This document shows, piece by piece, positions 14,994-24,300 of a stretch of 30,485 nt of DNA. The notes under the pieces are model-generated. The model saw nothing but the letters and a program-made list of their open reading frames with translations, searched no databases and was not told the DNA's origin. Each line of letters opens with the position of its first letter. The first letter of the stretch is position 1. The DNA is from Spirochaetaceae bacterium (GTDB lineage Bacteria; Spirochaetota; Spirochaetia; SZUA-6; Bin103), in contig JAPPKD010000161.1 of assembly GCA_028820215.1 (NCBI GenBank), positions 1-30,485 of the forward strand, in the 5' to 3' direction. The translations under genes and the position numbers were made by a program.

Positions 14994-15806
14994 GTGGACC
15001 GGGTGACGCAACTGCGCAACGAGCTGTACATCAACGGGTTCGCGCTGATGGAGGACGCCATCCCCATCCCCACCATCGAGCGCATTCACGCCTCGTTCCT
15101 GCCGCTGCTGGAGCACGTGCGGGACCGCGACCATGAGCTCGGCCTCGACGAGCGCGGCGATATCCGCGTCGGCTGCGGGCACCTGCAGCACCCCAGCCGC
15201 TACACCCTGCACTGGCCGTGGGAGGGCGGACTGGCCTGTCCGGAGATCGCCGAGCACCCCACCCTGCTGGCGCTGCTGGAGGCGTACTGGGAGACCGACG
15301 ACTTCCTGGTGTCCTGCCTGCACTCCAACACCCCGTACCCCGGCTCCGTCCACCAGAACTGGCACCGCGACATCCCGCTCATGGCCACGCACGTGGCGAT
15401 GGCGCGGGTGCCCCACCTGGGGGTCAAGTTCCCGCTGGTCGACACCAGCGTCGAGAACGGCAGCTTCGAGGTCCTGCCCTCGACCCAGTACCTGGCCGAC
15501 CCGCAGGTGGAAGGCGACTACAACGACATCCTCGAGAGCGGTTCCTATCCGCACCGCATGCGGCTCAACATGAAGCGCGGCACCCTGTGGGTGCAGGACC
15601 CGCGCGCCCTGCACCGCGGCACTCCCAACCGCTCCGACGGCCCGCGTCCGGAGCTGGTGATCTGCTATTCGCTGCGCTGGGCCGCCCCGCTCCTGACCGG
15701 CCGACGCCCGATCCGGATCGGCGCTCACGAGCGCGAGCAGCTCTCCGAGCGCGGGCGCAAGCTGTTCGAGCAGGCGAAGATCCTGCCCGACCCCGCGGAT
15801 GCCTGA
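14994..15806 (+). CDS. PhyH-family dioxygenase, tandem copy 2
   Basis: This 270-residue protein is a paralogue of the preceding gene and keeps the same catalytic residues at the same numbers (H124, D126, H207, R218). The start is taken as GTG 14994 because it aligns exactly with the ATG of copy 1; a GTG at 14985 would add three residues. Differences cluster in IPLMATHVAMARVPHL versus AKLMSPHVAEERVPHF near 127-142, next to the metal site, and in the C-terminal 50 residues. This suggests altered substrate choice. The gap from copy 1 is only 11 bases, so they are probably co-transcribed. It ends six bases before the convergent propeller gene. Confidence 0.9.
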   Translation: MDRVTQLRNELYINGFALMEDAIPIPTIERIHASFLPLLEHVRDRDHELGLDERGDIRVGCGHLQHPSRYTLHWPWEGGLACPEIAEHPTLLALLEAYWETDDFLVSCLHSNTPYPGSVHQNWHRDIPLMATHVAMARVPHLGVKFPLVDTSVENGSFEVLPSTQYLADPQVEGDYNDILESGSYPHRMRLNMKRGTLWVQDPRALHRGTPNRSDGPRPELVICYSLRWAAPLLTGRRPIRIGAHEREQLSERGRKLFEQAKILPDPADA

Positions 15807-15812
15807 CGGAGG

Positions 15813-17588
15813 CTACGGACTCACGACGATCGTACCGTTGTCGCCGACGGCGACGATGCGGCTGTCGCCGGCGGTGACCGCGCCGAGATGCTCGCGGACG
15901 GGACTTGCGCTCGCCTGCCAGCGGTCCCCATCGCGGCTGTGCACGATCGTGCCGAGCTCGCCGACTGCCACGAAGCGCTCTCCTGTCCAGGTGACGCCCT
16001 GCAGATCCCGGTAGTTTGCGGCGATTCCGCTGTCGAGCGCATAGACCCAACGGTCGGCGTCGGCACTGTGCATGATGGCGCCGCGCTCTCCCACGGCCAC
16101 GAAGCGATCGCCGTTCCATGCCACGGCGCCCGGAACGTTGCCCCGCTCCCACGGTGGCGCGGAAACGAACGAGAGCGCCTCCGTCCAGCGGTCTCCGTCG
16201 GCGCTGTGCACGATGGTGGCGCCCCACCCCGCGGATAGACCTGCCGCCACGAAGCGACCGCCGCCCCAGGTGACGCCACGGAGATTGGCTCCACGGACGA
16301 GCCCGCCCGCTTCCTGCCACCGCGTGCCGTTTGCACTGTGCAGGAACGTGACGCTCCGTCCGACAGCGACGAAGCGACCACCTCCCCAGGCCACCGCCTG
16401 AGGAAACAGGATCCGGTTGGACGAACGGTCGCTACGGGCCTCCTGCCACCGGTCGCCGTCCGCGCTGTACATGATCTCTCCGAAACCGCTGACCGCGACA
16501 TATCGACGGCGGGCCCACGTCACGCCGGTGAGCGGCGCTCGCCAGTGCCGCGCGACAGTCACGTCCGACGCGCCCTCCCACGAGTCGCCGCCGGAGCTGT
16601 GCAGGACCGTGCCGCCCGAGCCGACCGCAACGAAACGCTCCCTGCCCCAGGCGACGCCGCTGAGATCGTGCAGAACCTCGGCCGCAGCGCTGTCTTCAGA
16701 CTCCGCCCATCGGGTTCCATCGCTGCTGCGTATGATCCAGCCGCCTGTCCCTACTCCCACGAACCGTTCGCCGTCGGAGGCCACGCCCCGCAGGGTACGG
16801 CCCGTCTCGGGACCTTCGGGCACCTCCCCGGCCTGCTCCCAGTGGTCCCCGTCCGGGCTGTGCACGATCACGCCCTTGGGGCTGACGGCCGCGAAGACCT
16901 CTCCGTTCCAGGCCACGCTGGAGAGCCGCTCACTGGTAGCGCTCCGCGCCGCCTCCTGCCAGCGATCGCCATCGCTGCTTCGCACGATCACGCCGCGGGA
17001 CCCCACGGCCACGAAGGTCTCGCCGTTCCATGCCACCCCGTCGAGCCAAGCCTCGGTTGCGCTGTCGCTCGCCGGCTCCCAGTGGATGCCGTCGTTGCTC
17101 CGGACGATCGCTCCGTCGTCTCCGACCGCGACGAAGGCCCCGTCGCCCCAGGTCACGTCGCGGAGGGACTCCGAGGTGCCGCTGTCACTCGCCGCCTCCC
17201 ACCGGTCGCCGTCGGTGCTGTGGATGACTCCCTGCCCGAAGTCCAAGGACACCGCGACGAACCGTCCGCCTCCCCAGGCCACGGCAGTAAGCCACTCCGC
17301 CAGCGGCTTGACCTGTGCGCGCTCCCACCGTCCGCCGTCCGGGCTGCGCACGATCGATTCGTTGGCGACCGCCACGAAGATCCCGTCGCCCCAGGCGACG
17401 TCATGGAGCCGTTCCGTGGCGGCGGTCGCGCTGGCCTCTTGCCAGCGCTCGCCGTCCGGGCTGTGCACGATCGCGCCGTTCTCTCCGACGGCGACGAACG
17501 TCCCCTCTCCCCACGCCACGGATTCGAGGGCTACGGCGGCAGTTCCGGCAGGCGACGTGAAGCCGCGGCCCTGCCGCACCACTCGCCA
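15813..17588 (-). repeat. Propeller module 2 of the 1248-residue protein (14 repeats)
   Basis: The module runs from the header WRVVRQGRGFTSPAG to the C-terminal NGTIVVSP. I counted 14 repeats; the last lacks the DGDRW strand. Confidence 0.75.
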
Positions 17589-19559
17589 TGGCATCTCCAC
17601 GGCGTCGCTGACGGCGGGCTCCGCGTCGCTTGGCCGGCCGACCACGATCGTGCCGTTGGTGCCCACGGCATAGACGGCACCCCCTCCCGAGGCGACGTCA
17701 CGAAGAGGGTCCCCGGCGGCGCTGTCGCGTGCGCGGCGCCACCGGTCGCCGTCGGCACTGTACAGAATCACGTCACCGCCTCCTTGGGGGACGTAACGGG
17801 GTTCTTCGCCTTGAACTCCGAGCAGGATCGCACGCTCACCTCCGACGGCCACGAATCTCGCGCCGTCCCACGCGACGCCATGGAGCAGCAGAGAGTCGGC
17901 GGCACGAGCGTCACTCGCCTCCACCCAGCGATCGCCGTCGACGGAGTGCACGATGGCGCCGTAGCCGACCGCGACGTACCGCTCGCCGTTCCAGGCGATG
18001 GCCTCGAGCCCGTGCGAAGGGAGCATGGCGACGCCGCTGGCATGCTCCCATACGGCCCCGTCGGGGCTATGCACGACCGCACCGCCGTCTCCTACGGCAA
18101 CGAAGCGTTGACCGTTCCACGCAACGCCGCGCAGCGTGGCACCGGTGGCACTGTCGCCGGCCCGCGCCCAACGGTCTGCGTCCCTGCTGTGCGCGATCGT
18201 GCCGCGGTCTCCGACCGCGACGAAGCGTTGGCTGCCCCAGGTGACGGCGTTCAGCCCGCGCGCATCGGCGTCATCGCCGGCCGGCTCCCACCGGCTGCCG
18301 TCGTCGCTGTGCAGTATGGGCGCACGCCCCCCGACCGCGACGAATCGCCCCCCACCCCAGGCGACGTCCCCGAGCGTCGCCCACGTGGTGCGCTCCAGCG
18401 CCTCCTTCCAGAGTTCACCGTCGCTGCTGTGCAGGATCGTGCCCGAATCGCCGACCGCGACCAGGCGGCCGTTGCCCGACGCGACCCCGAGGAGCTCGCG
18501 CCGGCGATCGGCCGCAGCGCTGTCAAGCGCCTCCTCCCACACGACGCTGTCGCCGCTGTGCAGGATCTTCCCAAAGATCCCGACCGCGACGAACCGCTCG
18601 CCGCCCCAGGCGACGCCCTGCAGATAGCCCTCGGGCTCCGGATCCGCCCGAGTCCAGTCAAGGCCGTCGTCGCTGTGCAGGGACGTGTCGAATCCGACCG
18701 CGACGAACCGCTCGCCGTTCCAGACGATGGCCTCCAACGAACGGGAAGCATCGTCGTCGCCCGCCTCCTCCCAGCGGTCGCCGTCGCTGCTCTGCACGAT
18801 GGTTCCGAGGCCCCCGACGGCGACGAACCGATCTCTGCCCCAGACGACAGCCTGGAGTCCTTCGGACGTCGCGGTCTCGCTCGCCTGCTGCCAGCGGTCG
18901 CCGTCGCTGCTGCGCACGATCGTCCCGTCCTGGCCGACCGCGACGAAGAAGCCTCCACCCCACGCGACTCCTGACAGATAGGCTTCGGTGTCGCTGTCGC
19001 CGGCATGACTCCAGCGATCCCCGTCGGCGCTGAAGACGATCTCCCCGCCCAGCCCGACGGCCACGAATCGCTCGCCGTCCGATGCGACGCCAAAGAGGCG
19101 CGGGAAGTCAGCGGCCCAGGCGTCACTCGCCACCACCCATCGATCGCCGTCGACGGAGTGCACGATCGTGTTCCATCCGACCGCGACGAAACGGCCGCCG
19201 CCCCACGCCACGTCCCAAAGCGTGCTCGATGCCGGGTTGTCGGCCGCCTGCTGCCAGCGTTCTCCGTCCGTGCTCCGCACGATCGCGCCGTCCTCGCCGA
19301 CGGCGACGTACGTCCCTGAGCCGAACGCAACGGAGAAGAGTGACATGCCCGTGGTGCCCTTGGGGGAAACGAAGCCACCACCCCCGTGCACGAGAGTCCA
19401 CTCCAGCGCGGCCGCTTGTTGGCGACCGGGATCGGACTGCTGTGCCACACCGAGCGAAAGAGACGAGAGAAACAGGATAGACGCTCCAACCAGACAGCGG
19501 ATCGACCCGAACCCGAGACCCAACTTGACGATACCCACGCCACGGAACCTGACGTTCAC
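15813..19559 (-). CDS. Secreted giant beta-propeller protein, 28 repeats in two 14-repeat modules
   Basis: This 1248-residue protein starts with a signal peptide (basic n-region, hydrophobic IRCLVGASILFLSSLSLG, cleavage after GVA). It continues with two modules, each opening with a WTLVHGGGGF or WRVVRQGRGF header. By eye each holds 14 repeats of about 40 residues with the consensus LxxVAWxGxRFVAVGxxGTIVHSxDGDRWxxA. Such repeats resemble YCF48/BNR-type propeller blades with a shortened Asp-box. Module 1 ends NGTIVVGR and module 2 ends NGTIVVSP at the C-terminus. The start is GTG 19557-19559, with AAGGTGA (19565-19571) five bases upstream; the longer frame to 19610 lacks a ribosome site. It lies 47 bases behind the larger paralogue, probably in one operon. 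No catalytic domain or cell-wall anchor is visible. It likely acts as an extracellular binding or scaffold protein; the ligand is unknown. Confidence 0.85.
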   Translation of the reverse strand: MNVRFRGVGIVKLGLGFGSIRCLVGASILFLSSLSLGVAQQSDPGRQQAAALEWTLVHGGGGFVSPKGTTGMSLFSVAFGSGTYVAVGEDGAIVRSTDGERWQQAADNPASSTLWDVAWGGGRFVAVGWNTIVHSVDGDRWVVASDAWAADFPRLFGVASDGERFVAVGLGGEIVFSADGDRWSHAGDSDTEAYLSGVAWGGGFFVAVGQDGTIVRSSDGDRWQQASETATSEGLQAVVWGRDRFVAVGGLGTIVQSSDGDRWEEAGDDDASRSLEAIVWNGERFVAVGFDTSLHSDDGLDWTRADPEPEGYLQGVAWGGERFVAVGIFGKILHSGDSVVWEEALDSAAADRRRELLGVASGNGRLVAVGDSGTILHSSDGELWKEALERTTWATLGDVAWGGGRFVAVGGRAPILHSDDGSRWEPAGDDADARGLNAVTWGSQRFVAVGDRGTIAHSRDADRWARAGDSATGATLRGVAWNGQRFVAVGDGGAVVHSPDGAVWEHASGVAMLPSHGLEAIAWNGERYVAVGYGAIVHSVDGDRWVEASDARAADSLLLHGVAWDGARFVAVGGERAILLGVQGEEPRYVPQGGGDVILYSADGDRWRRARDSAAGDPLRDVASGGGAVYAVGTNGTIVVGRPSDAEPAVSDAVEMPWRVVRQGRGFTSPAGTAAVALESVAWGEGTFVAVGENGAIVHSPDGERWQEASATAATERLHDVAWGDGIFVAVANESIVRSPDGGRWERAQVKPLAEWLTAVAWGGGRFVAVSLDFGQGVIHSTDGDRWEAASDSGTSESLRDVTWGDGAFVAVGDDGAIVRSNDGIHWEPASDSATEAWLDGVAWNGETFVAVGSRGVIVRSSDGDRWQEAARSATSERLSSVAWNGEVFAAVSPKGVIVHSPDGDHWEQAGEVPEGPETGRTLRGVASDGERFVGVGTGGWIIRSSDGTRWAESEDSAAAEVLHDLSGVAWGRERFVAVGSGGTVLHSSGGDSWEGASDVTVARHWRAPLTGVTWARRRYVAVSGFGEIMYSADGDRWQEARSDRSSNRILFPQAVAWGGGRFVAVGRSVTFLHSANGTRWQEAGGLVRGANLRGVTWGGGRFVAAGLSAGWGATIVHSADGDRWTEALSFVSAPPWERGNVPGAVAWNGDRFVAVGERGAIMHSADADRWVYALDSGIAANYRDLQGVTWTGERFVAVGELGTIVHSRDGDRWQASASPVREHLGAVTAGDSRIVAVGDNGTIVVSP
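17632..19400 (-). repeat. Propeller module 1 of the 1248-residue protein (14 repeats)
   Basis: The module runs from the header WTLVHGGGGFVSPKG to NGTIVVGR. I counted 14 repeats. Repeat 13 carries an insertion of about 20 residues (LGVQGEEPRYVPQGGGDV) between its third and fourth strand positions. A short acidic linker leads to module 2. Confidence 0.75.
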
Positions 19560-19606
19560 GCGGCTCACCTTCCTACATGCAGGTGACCGCCGGTGCCAAC
19601 TCGGCA

Positions 19607-21319
19607 TCAAGGGCTTACCACGATCGTGCCGTTATGCCCGACCGCTACGAAGCGCTCGCCGTTCCATGCCACGTCGCTGAGCCAGTCGAACGTAGCGCTG
19701 TCTGCCCTCTCCCAGGAGCTCCCGTCGAGGCTGTGCATGATCATGCCGTCCGCCCCGACGGCGATGAAGCGGCCATCTCCCCACGCAATTTCGGAAAGGA
19801 ACGAGTACTCCGGAATGAAGCTAGCCACCTCCCACTCGACTCCATCGCGGCTGTGCACGGTTTCGCCGTTGCCCACCGCGACGAACCGACCGTCACCCCA
19901 GACGACGCCGGAATACTCGATCCAACCGGACACGGCGGGAACGCTCGCGACGTGCCAGCGATCGCCGTCTTCGCTGTACAGGATAGTCGGGTTTCTGGAG
20001 TCGAAGTCCCTGCCGCCGACCGCGACGAACCGATCTTCTCCCCATTCGACATCAAACAGAATCGTTGCGGCCGAGGTCGCGGGATCGGTCGCCTGCACCC
20101 AGCGATCGCCGTCGCCGCTGTGCACGATCGTTCCTCCGCGGCCCACGGCGACGAAGCGCTCGCCGCTCGCGGCGACGCCTTCGAGGTTGGTGTCGGTTGC
20201 GCGATCACGCGCCGCCTGCCAGCGATCTCCGTCGCTGCTGTGCAGGATGCTGCCGAACCCGACCGCCACCAGCCGGTCGCCGTTCCACGTCACGCTGGTC
20301 AGGTAGTCCCACGTCGTGTCGTCGCCCTCTTCCCAGAGCTCCCCGTCACTGCTGTGCAGAAACGTGCCGTCCCCAACGAGAGCGAGGAACCTCCGGCCGT
20401 TCCATACGACAGCGGAGATCCCCGGCAACGTATCATCGCTGGCGGTCGCCTCTCGCCAGCGATCCCCGTCGTTGCTCCGCACGATCGCACCGGCGCTCCC
20501 GAACGAGACAAGATGCGTCCCGCTCGCTGCAACGCTTCCGAGATCCTGCGACGTGGCGCTGTCGCCCGCGCGATGCCAGCGGGCGCCGTCGCTGCTGTAT
20601 GCGATCGTGCCGCGCCAGCCGACGGCGACGAACCGCTCGCCGCTCCAGGTCACGTCTCGGAGATCGACAGAACCCAGTTCGTCGATCTGGTCGGCCAGCC
20701 GCCAGCGGTCGCCGTCGCGGCTATAGACGACCCTGTCGGGCGCGACCGCGACGAACAGTTCACCGTTCCATGCCACGCTCTCGAGAAACTCCGAGGTACC
20801 GCTGTCGCTCGCCACCGTCCACCGGCTGCCGTCGGTGCTGTGCACGATCGTCCCGTCCTCGCCGACGGCGACAAACCGTCCCGCACCCCAGACGACACCG
20901 TAGAGCGATGCCGAAGTGGCGCTGTCGGCCGCCTCCCGCCAGCGGTCCCCGTCGCGGCTGTGCACGATCGCTCCCTTGTAACCCACGGCAACGAAGCGGC
21001 CCGCGCCCCATGCGAGGTCGCTGGCGAAATTGAGGCGGTCGGTCGCGGCTTCCCAGTGATCTCCGTCGCGGCTGCGCACGACCGCACCGTTGATCCCGAT
21101 AGCGACGAAGCGCTGACCGTTCGACTCGACGCATCGCAGGTAGTCCTCGTTGGCGCTCTCGGCTGCCCGCTCCCAGCGATCCCCGTCCTCGCTGTGTACG
21201 ATCAGGCCGTCGCGCCCGACCGCGACGAAGCGATCGCCGCCCCAGACGGCATCGTTGATCTCCGCCCCTGTACTTCCGGTCGGAGACGTGAAGCCACCAC
21301 CCCGCCGCACAAGCCTCCA
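19607..21319 (-). repeat. Propeller module E of the giant protein (14 repeats)
   Basis: The module runs from the header WRLVRRGGGFTSPTG to the C-terminal NGTIVVSP. I counted 14 repeats. Confidence 0.75.
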
Positions 21320-24300
21320 CTCCACTCCAGCATCCGTCGCGGGTCGAGAATCGTGTCCCTCCGCTGCGTCCGGCTGCAGCCTGGATGCGACGATGGTGCC
21401 GTTGTCACCGACGACGAAAAAGCGCCGGCCGTCCCAGGCAACCCCGTGGAGCTCATTGCCGGTACCGGTGTCGGCCACGGCCTTCCAGCGGTCGCCGTCG
21501 CGACTGTGCACGATCGTTCCGCCCGCACCGACGGCCACGAACCGCTCGCCATCCCAGGCGACGCCGGAGAGCTGGTGCGAGGTCGTGATGCCGAACTCCC
21601 ATTGCCAGCGATCCCCATCGCCGCTGTGCACGATCGTTCCATACGATCCGACCGCCACGAATCGTTCTCCGCTCCACACTACCGCACGGAGGTCTTCCGA
21701 CGTGGCTCCGTCACTCGCCTCCTTCCACTGGTCCCCGCTGCTGCTGTGCACGATCGCTCCGTTCGCGCCGACCGCCACGAATCGCTCGCCGTTCCAGGCC
21801 ACGCCGCGGAGGTCGTCCGACGTTGCGCTGTCGCGCGCTTCGTGCCAACGGTCACCGTCACCGCTGTACACGATCGTCCCACCCGCACCGATCGCCACGA
21901 ACCGCTCGCCGCTCCACGCCACGCCATTGAGGGCTGACCTCGTGGCGCTGTCGCGGGCTCGCGCCCAGTGGTCCCCGTCGCTGCTGTGCACGATCGAGGC
22001 GTTCCAGCCGACGGCGACGAAGCGCGTGCCGTTCCAGGCGACGTCAGAGAGCGGCATCACCGCGTCGATGGCGGTGTGGCTTGCCGCCTCCCAGTCGTCC
22101 CCGGCGTCGCTGTGGACGATCGTGCCGCGCCATCCGACCGCGACGAGTCGGTCCGGGCTTCCGGCAACCGCCGTCAACTGCGGCAAGACGTCATGCACCG
22201 GGCTGCCGGTCGCCTGCTCCCAGCGCTTCCCGTCGCGGCTGTGCACGATAGCCCCGTCGACGCCGACGGCCACGAATCTCTCTCCGCCCCAGGTAACGCT
22301 CGAGAGAAGAACAGTCCCCGGGTGGGTCGCCTGCTGCCAGCGATCACCGTCCGTGCTGTGCACTATCACGCCGCTGGAGCCCACGGCCACGAATCGTTCG
22401 CCGCTCCAGACGACGCTGAATAGCTGCGACCAACCAACTGAACCACGCTCACTCGCCCGGACCCACCGGTCGCCGTCAACGCTGTGCAGGATCGTGCCAC
22501 CATCCCCGACCGTCACGAACCGCTCGCCGTTCCAGGCTACCGAGTGCAGGTAGACCGACGCAGCGCTTTCGCTAGCCCGTGACCAGCGGGTGCCATCGGC
22601 GCTGTACACGATCGCCCCGTTGCGGCCCACGGCCACGAAACGCTGGCCGCTCCATGCCGCACCGGAAAGCCACTCCGATTCCGCGAGGCCATCGTCGGTC
22701 GCTTCTTCCCAGCGTTCCCCGTCGTCGCTGTACAGAATGCTGGTTCCAACGGCGACGAAACGATGGTCGCCCCAGGTGATGCCCAGGAGTCCGGCGGAGG
22801 AATCGATCGCCTTGATCCAGTGACCTCCGTCATCGCTGTACAGGATCGTTCCCGATCCTCCGACGCCGACGAAACGCCCAGCGCCCCAGACGACGCTGAA
22901 CAGTGGTTCCGAACCAACGTGAGCGCTTCCGTCCGCCTCCTGCCAGCGATCACCGTCGGTGCTGTGCACGATCAGGCCATCATCCCCGACCGCCACGAAG
23001 CGATCTTCTCCCCAGGTGACCTCGTTCAGCGATGCCCCTGTTGCTCCGGACGGTGTCCGAAAGCCGCCGCCCGCTCGCAGCAGTTCCCATTCGACTCCTG
23101 CCGGGGATGCCACGACCTGCTGTCCGTCAGCGACCCCATCCACGGGATCATCGGCAAGGGCACCGGCCTCTGCCTGATCCAGCTTCGGCGGCGCGTCCTC
23201 GCTCAGGACTTCCGCTTCGTAGGGGCCCGCCACGATCGTCGCGTTCTTTCCCACGGCGAGGAAGCGGTCGCCGGCCCAGGCGACACCGAAGAAGGCATCC
23301 GCGGCCTCGCCGTGTTCAAGGCGTTCCCAGCGGTCGCCGTCGCTGCTCGACAGGGTGGCTCCTCCCGTCCCGATGGCGACGAAGCGCTCGCCGCCCCACG
23401 CGACGTCGGAGAGGTACAGACCGGCCGCGACGGTACCATCGCTCGCCTCCTGCCAGCGATCGCCGTCGGCGCTGTGCAGGAGGGTCTCGAAGCCGACGGC
23501 GACGAACCGCTCGCCGTTCCAGGCGATCGCCTCCAGCCCGCTGACGCCCGCGGTCGCGGTGGCAGCGGCGCTGGTCCATCGGTCGCCGTCAGGGCTGTGC
23601 ACGATCGCGCCGTCCCAGCCGACGGCCACGTAGCGCTCGCCGCTCCACGCCACGCCGGCGAGCGTGTCCGACGTGGCGCTGTCGCTCGCCTCCATCCAGC
23701 GGTGACCGTCACTGCTGTACAGCACCGCGCCGCGTCCACCGACTGCCACGAATCTGCCATCTCCGGCCGTAACCGCGTTCAGCTCGTGGGCTTCGACGCT
23801 ACTGCTGGCCTGCTGCCATCGGTGTCCGTTGGGGCTGTGCACGATCGCGGCGCCGCCCACCGCCACAAAGCGCTCGCCGTTCCACGCCACGCTCCTGAGC
23901 GCGTCCCACGTGGAGCTTGTGCGCGCCTCGCGCCACAGCTCTCCATCGACGCCGTGCAGGATCGTCCCCTCGTCGCCCACCGCAATGTACCGCTCGCCGT
24001 TCCAGGAGGCGTCGTTGAGCGCGATGGGGTCGGATGACCGGGAAGTCGTGAACGTCCCGCCGCTGCGGACCAACCGCCAACCGGCAACCGGTTCCGTCCG
24101 ATCCGGGCCTGGGTCCTCCGCCGGCACCGCGGCGCTCCGTGTCTCGGCTGGCGCTGGAGCCGGGGCAGGCTCCCCGTCGGCCACCGTCACGGGTGGACTC
24201 GTCACGATCGTGCCGTTCCAGCCAACCGCGATAAAGCGACCGCCGAGCCATGCGACCGACTCCAGCCTGTCGGCGGTGGCGCGATCCCGCACCACCTCCC

